Source: Prostheceraeus crozeri
Taxonomy: Eukaryota > Platyhelminthes > Polycladida > Euryleptidae
Reading direction: 5' to 3'
Assembly (NCBI GenBank): GCA_907163375.1
Contig: CAJQUW010006362.1
Coordinates: forward strand, 184,862 to 248,861
Length of the DNA stretch: 64,000 bases
A program made the position numbers and the translations under genes. This document shows positions 33,198-44,489 of this stretch, in pieces; positions within the stretch are counted from its first letter, which is position 1; each line of letters starts with the position of its first letter. The notes under the pieces are model-generated. The model saw nothing but the letters and a program-made list of their open reading frames with translations. It was not told where the DNA came from and did not search any database.

Positions 33198-34280
33198 TAT
33201 ATCTCTCTACCATTTGTGCGCAATTTGCATGAATGAAGGATTGACAACTGCTAGCTGACCTTGTACTGAATGGTTATTATTATTAGTCAACCAGGACAAG
33301 CGTCACATCAAACGATGCCATAACAGTGTGGTGATCATATCAAGCAGTAAACAAATACCATACCTAATTTAGTGCGAAGAAGTTCAACAGTACTGTACTT
33401 TTTATAGTCCGTTTACTTTTTCTAGCGACTTGACACACTGTTTTGTACAAGTTTGGCAAAAGCCCACGAGCTTGATCATTTCTATTCTTAAGCAAGCAAC
33501 GTGTTTTGACTTTTCCCTTTCATTTTTTACCTTGACTACGCAAACGACACGCACTCCACAAAAACAATCGATAATGATGTTTTCCTCAACTCACTGCAAT
33601 CAGCTTGTAGAGCAAGAAGAGGATAGACTGACAGGATTGTTATTTGACAATAGCGCACGCACTCTTTCATTGTTTACCTTAACTACGCAAACGACACGAA
33701 CTCCACAAAAACAATCGATAATCATGTTTTCTTCAACTCACTGCAATCAGCTCGCAGGGCAAGAAGAGGATAGACTGACAGGATTGTTATTTGACAATAG
33801 CGCACCATCACATTTTTTCGCATTGCAAAATTGGTTCATCTGATCGTCGACTGATTTATTCGATAGATTCTGCGCCCGTTTGCACACAAAATTTTGAAAT
33901 CTAGGATGTTGTAGAAGTTTAGCAGATTATGTAGAGTTCTAGAAGTCTTATCCAATTTCGCGTGGACAGTTGTGTAGCTGCAATGTTTTCGGTAAATGTG
34001 TACTTGCAGACATGTTTCGGCAGCATAACTGCCATGCCAGCATCAGTGACAGAGCCAATCACAACCATTGTCCACTATCAGGCACTGAATTAATAGGCAA
34101 AAAATACTCAAATATTTATCGGAGATAGAAATGTAGCCATACTAACATCCGAAAATATTGGACATGATCTATCTGATGCACTTTTGAACATTTTTAATAT
34201 TTGAGAAGAGTAAATCTTAGCGTTATGTATTCATTGTCGTTAAGTGTACAATTGCTCTTCACTATTGCACCCTGACTTAC
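33198..34280. other. Probable intron containing a 147-bp tandem duplication
   Basis: Between two minus-strand exon groups. The exon carrying the recombinase's final catalytic block should lie between here and 31 kb but was not found. Confidence 0.4.
33519..33812. repeat. Two-copy 147-bp tandem duplication
   Basis: Units start at 33,519 and 33,666 (offset exactly 147 bp) and differ at few positions (for example CTTGACTACGC and CTTAACTACGC). The plus strand is open through both copies because 147 is a multiple of three, giving a 49-residue repeat, but no domain is recognised. Confidence 0.85.
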
Positions 34281-34806
34281 CTTTGTCTCGATATAGTGTC
34301 GATATTTTGTTGCTGTTATATTTTCAATATGGTGCTGCAAACGAACTTTCCTCCACGCTGTGCTGAAATCACTGGAACCGCGAATTCCAAACAGAAAAGC
34401 AGTTGCCATAGCATAGGGATGAGTTGGAATAGTATTTCCAGTACTGTTTTCACAGTCAGTTACCCTTGCGTTCCCCAATTGCAGGAGAATATTTTTCATG
34501 TCACTGCTGATGGTTACCCATTGAGCTCCGTAGATGTAATCTGTTTTATGTCTGTCCACTCTGAACTGCGGAATACGTCCATCAAATTGTCTTTGTAAAT
34601 CCGTTTTCCAAGCAACAAATTCTGAAAGCGTGGCGTTATTGGCGACATCGGGGCGATTACCGTTACCATTGCCAAAGCAAAATTCAGAAGCAAGATAAAC
34701 TGACAGAGAGTTCTGCGACTGATCACTTTCTGCCTTTCAGTTTCTTAATGACTTCTCTCAACTTTGAGATATCTTCACGTGTGAGTAGACTGTCATCCAG
34801 TTCATT
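34281..34806 (-). CDS. Tyrosine-recombinase-like core exon (two apparent frame breaks)
   Basis: Acceptor TTGTATTTCAG| and donor GACAAAG|GTAAGT bound 526 bp. It encodes NELDDSLLTREDISKLREVI, then RRTLCQFILLLNFALA, then GNRPDVANNATLSEFVAWK. That last block matches the Arg-I box of tyrosine recombinases. Next come HKTDYIYGAQWVTIS (beta-hairpin Lys) and ATKYRHYIETK (box II, with Thr replacing the first His). The three parts lie in three frames, so two length changes are needed, near 34,715 and 34,665. With one net extra base the exon leaves in phase 0. The gene may be decaying, or the assembly may carry indels. The box with the nucleophilic Tyr would lie in a later exon that was not found. Confidence 0.65.
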
Positions 34807-35185
34807 CTGAAATACAAGCAGAATAATGCGGATAGACTTGCCTCAAAATAGGTTACCGCATTTCTTCGAATAAACACCGTGGCGTTTATTCGAAACATGC
34901 AAAAATTCTACAACTCATTATTATTCTCAATATTATTCTCTTATTTCAAGTTTAAGAACATTCCATAATCGGAGTAGTGCGACTACGTAATCCTGGGAGA
35001 TGTGCTTCATGTGCATTGTCTTCGGAAGTTGAAGGATTTTCTAAATATACACGGAAACAGCAAACAATCAGATGTATTACCGGTATAATGATTAGCATTA
35101 TCCAAAATCTTGAACCGCTTCATTTTGTAGTTTATGAGAATCATTTCGTTCGTTTAGACGGTGGAGATCTAATCAACAAGTGTTC

Positions 35186-35320
35186 AATAAGTCACGTGCA
35201 ACGAAGAAAAGGTTTTTTAAATACTACGTATAAACAATTAAACAATAGGTAATGTTAGTTAAATATCTTTAAGAAATAAGAGCTACCATTCTAACCTAAT
35301 GTTCGGTTAAGCAATGGGTT
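35186..35320 (-). repeat. Left inverted pLTR of the PLE
   Basis: Reverse complement of the right repeat at 36,360-36,519, nearly identical except for about 11 bp missing beside GCAACGAAG. Confidence 0.85.
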
Positions 35321-35380
35321 TCTTCGAAAAAGTATTTAAAGACTTATTAAAATTTGCCACGTCTGGTTGCTTTCTTATGA

Positions 35381-36322
35381 ATGACACCGTATACCAACAT
35401 GGTGGATGGTGTAAGTATGGGTAGCCCGTTGGGTCCAACCCTCGCTAACATCTTCTTAGCTAATCTAGAACATAAATGGCAGGACTTACCTTTCTCTCCT
35501 GTTGTGTATCGTCGTTATGTGGATGATATCATAGCTGTATTTAACAATGAACAACACATAGATGTATTCCATAATTTTCTAAATATTCAACACAGTAACT
35601 TGCACTTTACATCAGAAGTTGGTAATAAAGAATTACCTTTTCTGGATGTCCTTCTGAAAATTGATGAGGACAATGTACTTACTGATATTTATCGTAAACC
35701 TACCTTTACAGGTCTTTTACTGAATTTCAATGCTTTATGTTCTCGCAATTGGAAAAACACACTAGTATTAGGCATGCTTCATCGTGCTTACAATGTATCC
35801 ACCAATTGGAATCTATTCCATAATGAATGTAGTAAAATTACCAATATCTTAAGTAGAAATGGCTGTCCATTGCAATTAATTCAATCAACAATTAACAAAT
35901 TTATAGGTCGTAAATTAAACAATTCTTTACGCGTAACAATTGATAATGACTTCAATAAAATAATCAAAATCCCCTTCGTGGGTTATGCATCACAGAAATT
36001 TAGTAATAAGTTAGTAAAAATATTTCGTAAACTTAACTTGGAATGCAAGGTTGTTATGACCTCGTTCAAAACTGGAAGATATTTCTCCCTTAAAAGTAAG
36101 TTAGGTACAGACATGCAATCGCGTCTTGTCTATTGCTTTCAATGTCAGGTTGATCCTGATTGCCAATATATTGGCAAAACCAAAAGACGTCTGCATCAAC
36201 GTAAACTTGAACACTTCAGTGGCAATAGTGCCATTGCAAAACACATAGAACAATGTAACCATTGTTTTCGTAACTACAATGATTGCTTTAAAATCATTTA
36301 CCGTGGAAACTCGGACTTTTAG
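35381..36322 (+). pseudogene. PLE reverse transcriptase / GIY-YIG protein, partial
   Basis: RT block B (DGVSMGSPLGPTLANIF), catalytic YRRYVDDIIAVF, connector LPFLDVLLKIDEDN with DIYRKPTFTG, then a GIY-YIG nuclease (LVYCFQCQVDPDCQYIGKTK, LHQRKLEH). RT homology continues upstream in another frame (SGCFLMNDTVYQ near 35,360), and downstream of the stop sense continues as ISIVESIKIFSRNPLLN. So the copy is 5'-truncated and broken at both ends of this frame. Family: Penelope-like with endonuclease. Confidence 0.88.
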
Positions 36323-36359
36323 ATTAGTATTGTTGAATCTATAAAAATTTTTAGTAGAA

Positions 36360-36519
36360 ATCCATTGCTTAACCGAACATTAGGTTAGAATGGTAGCTCT
36401 TATTTCTTAAAGATATATAACTAACATTACCTATTGTTTAATTGTTTATACGTAGTATTTAAATAACCTTTTCTTCGTTGCAGATTGTAACCACGTGACC
36501 TATTGAACAATCATTTCGT
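36360..36519 (+). repeat. Right inverted pLTR of the PLE
   Basis: Inverse partner of 35,186-35,320; it begins inside the end of the coding region (CCATTGCTTAACCGAACATT). Confidence 0.85.
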
Positions 36520-36967
36520 TCATTCAATTCGACACTATGATGAACTATGCAAGTAAGGTAGGTCTATGTGTTCTTGATATCTTAGAAGTTCTTGACATCA
36601 CGAAAAAAATATCTTCGTGGCTTTTTTTAAATATTCACAGAAATGGATTCGTAATTCTCTAGGCTGACATTCCTGAGAACTAACATCTACATTTTTGATA
36701 AATGAATATGACTGAAAACAGTGGGAACATTTTAGTTGAGTTAATCAACATGTATAGAACTCAATATAGGCTACTGGTAATAAATAAATAAATCGATGGA
36801 CGATGAACCCTAAATTTACTGTAAACCTGCCTATTTGAATGTTTAGCATTGAGAAGTCTAGCAACGACAATGAGGCTTCAAGTAAGAAAGAATGGCATAA
36901 ATTAGGTGCGGCGTTTATTCGAAGAAATATGGTATGCGGACAGTATTGATCAAATAAAAGAGCTTAC

Positions 36968-37330
36968 TCTAAGCTGAGCGTTGTTCTTTTTCTTGTTAGC
37001 ATTATTGCTTCTATTCCAAAGAATTATTTGCTGATCAACCGCTTTCAATTCTGCTTCCAAATTCTGTTTTGCTATCATCATTGACATTCTGTTGCACGAC
37101 AAGTATCGATGAAGGAGAGACAAGGCTCCCACTGTAGCTGTACAAATACTTGCCGAAGTTTGAGATAAGTCATGAAGATATTTGGATATCATATTTCGAT
37201 TTTCTGTGCTCAAAATCATTGCATCAAGGTCTACGAAGCCATTCACGTTCATGAGTTGCTTCAGATACCGAATATGCTTTTGGATAGTTGATTCACTGAG
37301 GTTTCCACCACCCCAATATCTCGCAAAACT
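36968..37330 (-). CDS. N-terminal core-binding exon of a tyrosine-recombinase-like protein
   Basis: Exactly 121 codons, phase 0 to 0, between TTTTTTATTTCAG| and CTTAGA|GTAAGC. It encodes SFARYWGGGNLSESTIQKHI, RYLKQLMNVNG, then helical sequence ending SNNANKKKNNAQLR. The pattern (GG-x-LS-x-STIQKH, then helices) matches the SAM-like core-binding domain that precedes the catalytic domain of tyrosine recombinases in animal recombinase-like (Crypton-type) genes. It joins the zinc-finger exon (..FSDFE|SFARYW) and the catalytic exon (..NAQLR|NELDD) in phase. Confidence 0.7.
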
Positions 37331-38131
37331 CTGAAATAAAAAAGTTAAGTTAAAAAATATTAAAAGTTCTGTTCCAGTTCTCAGCGCTAAAAAATAATAG
37401 TGGATAAGGAACAGGCCAACAAGGACGCGAGATGATATTGTAGGCGACATCACGTAATCCGCTGGGGATCTGTAGTTATCTATGGGATGTAAATATTTTC
37501 TTTTAAAACGTTCCGCTCATAAGCAGTGTTGCCACAGTAGCCGACTGGAAAGAATTCCGCCGCGACGTCAAAATTCTGTCAGGCATGACAATTTCTGCGC
37601 TGTGTGCATCACTTCATTGAAGGTAATTAAATACAGTCATGCGCACGTTTATTGCGTCATTTATGTAAAAGGATGTTCAAAAAATGAGTACATAGATTAA
37701 ACAGATCTTTATTTTACGTCAACAAACACTATTTTCCGTGTATTTTCGATGACCTCCCATCATACATTGCTATCATAAATTCAGTAGGCTGATGAATTCC
37801 AAAAGAGTGAGTAAAATGCTTATTACATGGCTTCAATTGCAACTGTGCCCAACTCACTGATCAAGTAATTCAACAAATTGCTCAATTTTGAAATAATAAC
37901 AGCAAATAAACAGATCACGAGTTACTAATGACACCATTCAATTGAGAGAGGCTTATTCCTCCTAGTGGCACCCTACATGCAAAGTGCATGTCTATAATTA
38001 TAAAAAACATGTACATATACCAGCAACAAAATAATCTTTTAATAACAAAATAATCAAAAAATTACTCTGACCAAGGTTCCCACGCATTTTCAAAAATAAA
38101 ATTCACGAATCTTCTCGTGCATCATTTCGCA
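37331..38131. other. Intron, no gene recognised
   Basis: Part of the roughly 17-kb intron between the zinc-finger and core-binding exons. Short open frames only. Confidence 0.4.
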
Positions 38132-38455
38132 CGTAAATTAAACAATTCTTTACGCGTAACAATTGATAATGACTTCAATAAAATAATCAAAATCCCCTTC
38201 GTGGGTTATGCATCACAGAAATTTAGTAATAAGTTAGTAAAAATATTTCGTAAACTTAACTTGGAATGCAAGGTTGTTATGACCTCGTTCAAAACTGGAA
38301 GATATTTCTCCCTTAAAAGTAAGTTAGGTACAGACATGCAATCGCGTCTTGTCTATTGCTTTCAATGTCAGGTTGATCCTGATTGCCAATATATTGGCAA
38401 AACCAAAAGACGTCTGCATCAACGTAAACTTGAACACTTCAGTGGCAATAGTGCC
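38132..38455 (+). mobile_element. Internal PLE fragment identical to the 35.9-36.2 kb copy
   Basis: 324 bp (38,132-38,455) match 35,909-36,232 with no difference seen, covering the end of the RT connector and most of the GIY-YIG nuclease (LNNSLRVTIDNDFNK to LEHFSGNSA). Both edges are abrupt; no terminal repeat is present. It is too short to encode anything functional. Confidence 0.93.
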
Positions 38456-41400
38456 GTATCACGTGCAATAGTGCGTGGTACGTAATAGTGCGTAGTACGT
38501 ATCAGTCCTCCAAAAATATGAATGTTACTGTAGGCAGTAGTGAATTGATTACATACAGTCTGTTCATTAGATTGATGTTATTGTTCATTGCTAGCATTGA
38601 AAATGGATCAATCATAATTATGAAGTTTTATGTACAGGGATGCGAGCGCGATTTTGCGAAAAAACAATATAACAAGTCACAATTAACTAAGCAAGGTAGC
38701 CGATGCCCCTCCACATCTCGTCGAATAGGTGTGGTTGTATTCTCAAATAATGAGGCATGTGATTGCATTGCACACCAAAGGGCGGTAATTTTTGGAGATA
38801 CTAGATCATTTCTAGGTACCCTGTAGCAACTAGCAACTCCAGGATATAAGCAAATTTCAGCAAATTTAAGCTAATAGGACTAACTACTTCATTCTAAGTT
38901 ATAGGCTTGCGGCATTTTCTTGCTGAATCACTGTTTATGGATGCAAAGTATCAGAAGGAGCGTCATAGGCGATGCTTCCAGGCTCTTGGCGTACCTCAGA
39001 TAGATTTTGACACTTTAAATGCCGCAGGCACAACCTTCAGTATCTTGAGGAGAAAAAACTGCAGAATTCTATTTAGTTTTAATGTGTCAAAGGCGCCAAT
39101 TCTTCAGTTGGAAGAAGCATTGAATGTAAGGCTTTAAAGCGCTACATGCCAAATTAAATGAATGAATTGAATGAAAGCCAGTGATGAAAACAAAAACCAA
39201 CAAAATTTTGTTCGGCTAGAAAGGCAATTTCCAGTGGTTTCACGGGGATAGCCGACACCCAAATATTAGTAAACATTCGCACTGAACACTGAAGATGATA
39301 GATTTCCGCATCTGATCAAGTAAACGGGTACCCAGATCCAAATGAACATTGAACGGGAACCCAATGAACAGTTGATAACCTGAAATCCAGATAAATCCAT
39401 AAGACTTGCATCCCTGTATAATTGCATGTATGTCTTTTTCCTCAAGAACATGAACACGTAGAAGACTCGCAAAGACTCGCACGGTAGTCATTTCAATGCC
39501 TAGATGAAAACGCGGAATTGTACACATGTCGCTCGAAAAACTTACCCTACGTCAGTGAGCCGCACACCAGCATCATAATTCACAACTTATCATCACACTC
39601 ATGGAAAAGTGTACAAACGCCCATTCCTAAGACATGAAGTTTGATTCCTTTTTTATTATATTATGATTTTCTGTTAAAAACTCCATTGTTAAAAACTGTT
39701 GAAAATTGTTAAAAACTGTAAAAAATAATTGTTGAAAACCTACTCAAAGGTCATATGGATGCGCATTTGACCATAATGTACATGTTCTGCACCACTATCT
39801 AAAACCAATAGGGATTAAACTGCTATTTAGATAAACTACTAGGCCTCTATAAATTTTGCTAAACGATTTTCAATAGCCAGTCCTTAGCCTCTTAGGTAAA
39901 ACAGAAAAATCGAGCTCACTTGCAGGGTAAGTAAAAAATTGAGGAAAACGCGTGCCGGTACATATCGCCGTTTAACAATATGACTTCCAATTTACCATGT
40001 GCACTTAGCACACTGACAAATATTGAAGTGAGATATCTTATTTACAAAAATTTTTGGAAGGATAAGGATCTAACAGCAAATAAACTACTTTCGCATTATT
40101 ACTAGGTATACTGCTGCACACTTAAAGGTAGAAGTTGCTGTCCCTTTGTTTTATTCGACGTTAGCGCCTAGCCATATTATGTACCTTTAATGGCTAGATT
40201 ATGGGACTTCAAATGTTGAATGCGATTCTTAGCATGTAAATAATGCACAGCAATAGGCCTATACAAAAGAAAATTTGATCCAGCCATTATACAAAACATA
40301 ATTGATACCGTCTCAGCCTCTCACGGTCTCTTCTCCTGAAATGTGCAACGAAATGCTACATGTAGGCTACATTAAACACTCATGCAAATAGCTTTGGGTC
40401 CGTCATGGCGAGACTTGAGCTAACTTCGGTTTCCTGGTGCACGTACAAATTATGACACGCATTCGTCACAATTCCTAATATCTGATGAAAACCAGACACA
40501 CATGTATATTATGGCAATTGATTGGTTACAGCAGCCCAATTGAAGGTAGAGTAGGCCTATCCTAAAACATTAATCAACTCTGGCTAAGTTACAAAAATAC
40601 AACTTTTAATAAGTTGCTACTACACGCATGTTCATTTGATACCGTTAACTGATTTTTCTGGCAGTTAAGATAATTTCAGTATATCATTCTTTGTACACAG
40701 AAGAAAGTTTCCAAACTGACTGTCTCGTCAGAGATAAAAGTATAGTCAATGACATCATTTCAATGTCAAAAATGAGTGTTTCAAACTGTTAAAAACATGT
40801 TTTAAACATGTGTTAAAAAGTCAAAAAATCGATGTTTTTAGCTGTTAAAAACTAGGTTTTAAACACAGTGTTTTAAACATACCATCCCTGAGTTTGAAGA
40901 AAGCAAGTAAAATATAATTCTGTTGAAGCCATATAAATGTATGTAGCAAGAAAAATTAGCAATGCCTGTTTGCATCGATCATTATTGGCATTTCAATTCC
41001 TTGACTAGATTCCAGTCAAAACAGGCCATGGGCCTATGTATCTCAATCGTATGCAAAAAAACTAAAATCTGAATTTAACTTCCATCAATGAAAATAATTA
41101 GCAGAGTATAGATACCGGTAGGCATTTTTTTCGGACGCTGAGCAAAAGGTTCCAGAAATAATAGATTAGAAATCGGCCACCGGCGCCGACCTCAGATCAA
41201 AAGGGGCGTTGAATTGTAGTTTCCTTGCGGCGCACCATTGGCAGTTACGCCCTTTGCGCAACAGTAACCTAAGGGAATGGCATCATTGGTAGAAAGCATA
41301 ACCGGGGATATCTATGAATATCAGCAAGATATCCCTGACATAACTATAGTTTCTTATTGCTAATGATATCATAAGCACCGAGGCCGTCTGGATCAGGAGC

Positions 41401-42190
41401 TGTAGCTCATTCATATCTATTGTTAGTTGCGCGAATGTATTTTGCAATATTAACATCGTTTATCGTTAGCTTTGAAATATTAACATCAACGCGCAATATG
41501 CGTGACGGCGGATAAGCAATATTGGAAGGAGCAATATTAGTGTAGGATTTACGTGTATGTTAGTACATGTACTAAAATATTTGTACACAGGTAAAACCTT
41601 CCGGTTTTTAGACAAAATATGGGATATAATATTGATTTCTAAAGTGTTGCAGTTGCAGACGAATTCTGTGTATACGGTGCATCCTTTTTGAGATTTTGGC
41701 CGGCAGAATTTCAGCCTCCTTGAGGAAAGTCATCGATTCTTGTCGACTCCAGGGGTAAACCCTTTGGGTAAACCTGAATAAATTTGGGTCTTGTACATTG
41801 GGTACATAGTGGGCCTTGTTATAGAGGATCTATCTTTTGTAGGCTTGATGCATCCTACATTTATGCCCCCCTCCGAAAAAATCGTTCCGCGGGCCCTGAT
41901 GCGACATGAAACTATGAGTCGAACACAGCTATATCGAGTCGAACACAGCTACCACATTTTGTGGTCACATGTCCTGAATCGAAGCTATGATTTTCAAATC
42001 ATCTAATTTTGCGAAGGAAAGTGATATTTATAATTTCTTTTCTAACCACGCATTGCCATGAGCACTACCCTGTGGGAACGAATCTTGCGAAAAACTGGCG
42101 GATGTCAGCTGCAGAATATCATGCTACAGTTCAGTCATATTTGCGGGATATTCGCTGGCGAAGTTCGCCGGCGACAATTCGCGGTCTATA
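38456..42190. other. Intron, no gene; GTTAAAAAC-rich blocks
   Basis: No exon or domain recognised. Blocks rich in GTTAAAAAC or GTTTTAAAC lie at about 39,665-39,740 and 40,790-40,885 and may be the two ends of an unidentified non-autonomous element. At 41,915-41,950 the word GAGTCGAACACAGCTA occurs twice in tandem. Confidence 0.4.
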
Positions 42191-42560
42191 CACTCTAAAA
42201 AAAATCGGTGCTCCCAAAAACCAAATTTGGTTTTTCAGCTTGTCCACAGAGGGGAACCGATTTCGGTTTTCCGGAAAACCAAAAAAATTTGGTTTTCCAG
42301 ACATCCAAATCAAGTTGGTTGTCCAGAAAACCAAAACATGACTGAAAAACCAAAAATGGTTTCTCAACTCAAAACGGCATACTTCATTGAAGAACCCAAT
42401 TCGGTTTTTCAGGAAATCTAAATTGGTTGCCCGTATTTCATTACTCTACCTTATTGGGAACCTAGTTTGGTTTTTCAGAAAATCTAGTTTGGTTTCCCAT
42501 CTTTTCCATTATACGATTGAACCCAATTCGGTTATTCAAAAACCTAGCTACATTGATTTT
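42191..42560. repeat. Left subterminal palindrome array
   Basis: Repeated AAAACCAAATTTGGTTTT and GGTTTTCCGGAAAACC words in both orientations, spaced 15-40 bp, fading towards 42,560. Matching arrays lie at the right end. Confidence 0.85.
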
Positions 42561-42974
42561 CTATCCCAGTCTAGTATACCGCGCGTACATTAAGAGTATA
42601 ATTCGTCTATCAAATAATATTGATAACAGTTTTCAATAAACATTCATATAATACATTTGCTGAATTGTATTAGCTTTCTCATGTAATCGTACATCTTTAT
42701 CCGTTTTAGTCATCCCAATGGCTGATGAAAAATTACGCGTACACGCATTTACTGAGACATTACACCATTCAATTTGCTTTTCAGATTTTTAAGAAATATT
42801 AAAGCTTATAGCTTTGACCTACACATAAGGTTAGTAGTTACGCATTATGAGTGAATGCAAAAGTCATTTCGAAGCAATATCGACAGCATTATTTTTTTAA
42901 CAGAATGGTAGAATACAATCATTCTCTTTGATGATAAAAAAAAAACATTTAGGCAATTTACAATAGGGTGCAGC

Positions 42975-43244
42975 TCAAAAAAAATTTAGGAAATGGGATA
43001 ATTTTGCAGTTGCAGGGGACAATTTGGTTGGGCGAATGACGAAATTTTCAAGAAGGCTTAAGAGATTGTTTAGTTTTTTGGGGTAGCAAATGTCAAAAAG
43101 AAAGTAAGCGACCACTATCAACGATACGCCGCTGGATAGGTCTGGCACATTACTGATAACCATGCCATCCACGTAGAGCTTTAGCTGCTGAGGCATGGGA
43201 GGAGATCCCAGTATCGAAATAGTCGGTGTCGGGTTTGTCGGTAT
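42975..43244 (-). CDS. Terminal exon of the CACTA-like unit's gene
   Basis: Begins after TACATCTTTCAG| in phase 0 and ends at TGA. It encodes IPTNPTPTISILGSPPMP, then QQLKLYVDGMVISNVPDLSS, then SLIVVAYFLFDICYPKKLNN, ending SHFLNFF. The block LYVDG ... VP ... AYFxFDxxYPK resembles the C-terminal block of a group of uncharacterised animal proteins often annotated beside SAM-domain or transposon genes, in which a short acidic strand precedes a YPK-containing helix. I cannot name the family. Function unknown. Confidence 0.6.
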   Translation of the reverse strand: MPTNPTPTISILGSPPMPQQLKLYVDGMVISNVPDLSSGVSLIVVAYFLFDICYPKKLNNLLSLLENFVIRPTKLSPATAKLSHFLNFF

Positions 43245-43656
43245 CTGAAAGATGTAAAAATAATGTTACGGTAAGAGTAATCTACCAGTACAGTACATGG
43301 TATTGATGTCAAATGCGGAATATTGATTTTGCACATGCACCTACTTGTATAAAAACGAAGATGTTGCTTTCATATACGAGTATATGAAAGTCGCTTGATT
43401 TTATAATAAAAGACTTCCTGATGTATTGTGTTATGATTGGGAAACGCCTGCTCTATTACTGTTTAGCGATTGTTGTATAGGAATAGTGTTGTATATTGAA
43501 TTAGTTGTGTCTTTAAATGATATTCTACAAGTTCTCATTGAAAGAGTGTGTGAACATACGATTATCACCAGTTATCTCCCGAATTAATATCGTTGATATA
43601 AGGTCCAAAAACGTATGGTCTGCACATTTATAATCGCATGTGTCAGTTTATCTTAC

Positions 43657-43736
43657 CTTATTGAAAACGAACATGAGATCCACTGACTCATTAGATATGA
43701 GTGGAAGCATTACCAATCTGATGTTTCGTTTCATAT
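43657..43736 (-). CDS. Internal exon of the same gene
   Basis: An 80-bp exon, phase 1 in and phase 0 out, bounded by ATTTTTTTCAG| and AATAAG|GTAAGA. It encodes (D)MKRNIRLVMLPLISNESVD then LMFVFNK. It links both neighbouring exons without a stop. Confidence 0.65.
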
Positions 43737-44317
43737 CTGAAAAAAATGATTCATTGTTAGTACCAGCTAGTATTCTGATAGAAAGATCTACATACACATG
43801 AGTAAACGTCAAATGGAGTCCGTGAATGAAATATCCAAGTGCTGAATTGAATATATATTGATCATGAACTTAAGCATATATATGCACAAACCATGAACCT
43901 CAAAATAATGGTAATGATGATCTGACTTTATAAATAATTATCTCATCAAACATTGTTAGGATATAATGGTTGACATTTGATAATATTTTTGGTTGACATT
44001 TGATAATTTTGAAATATTGAAGTTAAAAATTCATCGTGACTTGCACGACAAAGATTTTTACGGACTTCCTCTCCTACTTATCTTTAACGTCACTGTAACC
44101 TCAGAAGGCGTAGGACAACGAAGGCCAGTCAAGTTTTTAAGAATTTAATTTCCAGTCCGTAAATCCTTCATTGAGAGAATCCTAAAAACGACTGAAATTA
44201 GTACGAGCACGAGTACGAGGAGGTTCATTTCATGAACTCACAATTGAATTATTATGAAGTATAATCCTATTTCAATTTTTCCATTATTGATAACATTTAA
44301 AAAAGTAAAACACTGAC

Positions 44318-44489
44318 CTTCAGTTTGTTCGATATCTGAGGGAATCTTGCTCATATATTCCTCAAACTGACGCTGTAAAGGTCTCTTCAGTTCAATCAAT
44401 TCCACCACTTTATGCTGCATCTTCTGTAGTATCAATGAAACTTTTGCGTCGATATCTACGCCGGTTATTGACTTAGCAGCAGCGAGAAA
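44318..44489 (-). CDS. Internal exon of the same gene
   Basis: A 172-bp exon, phase 0 in and phase 1 out, bounded by ATTATTTTTACAG| and ACTGAAG|GTCAGT. It encodes FLAAAKSITGVDIDAKVSLI then LQKMQHKVVELIELKRPLQR and QFEEYMSKIPSDIEQTE, mostly amphipathic helix, possibly coiled. Together with the two exons below it gives a 173-residue C-terminal part. The start of the gene was not found. Confidence 0.6.

Larger units (their letters stand above)
35186..36519 (+). mobile_element. Penelope-like element flanked by inverted terminal repeats
   Basis: A truncated PLE with its terminal sequence repeated in inverse at the other end: about 135-150 bp at 35,186-35,320 and 36,360-36,519 (shared word ATACTACGTATAAACAATTA). 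The repeat includes the last codons of the coding region on the right side. Inverted 'pseudo-LTR' arrangements are known for Penelope-like insertions. The coding part starts mid-RT and has a few breaks. Confidence 0.85.
34854..36934. mobile_element. Inverted-repeat DNA element of unknown family, host of a nested PLE
   Basis: The left end TACCGCATTTCTTCGAATAA and the inverse of the right end TACCATATTTCTTCGAATAA share a 26-bp TIR ending in CCG. The left end continues into a second inverse copy (GGCGTTTATTCGAA), making a small hairpin. No target duplication was seen. Apart from the Penelope-like copy at 35.2-36.5 kb it has no coding sequence, so it was probably a short non-autonomous element. 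Confidence 0.6.

Noticed and set aside
33430-33843. 137-codon plus-strand open frame across the tandem duplication
   Set aside because: Openness is explained by duplication of a multiple of three; no domain seen.
38907-39527. Open frames of 76 and 95 codons on either strand
   Set aside because: No family, no splice support, AT-rich chance frames.
42009-42593. Several overlapping open frames with FRKTKK- and NQIWFF-like repeats
   Set aside because: They are produced by the palindromic AAACCAAATTTGG array at the end of the CACTA-like unit; no domain.
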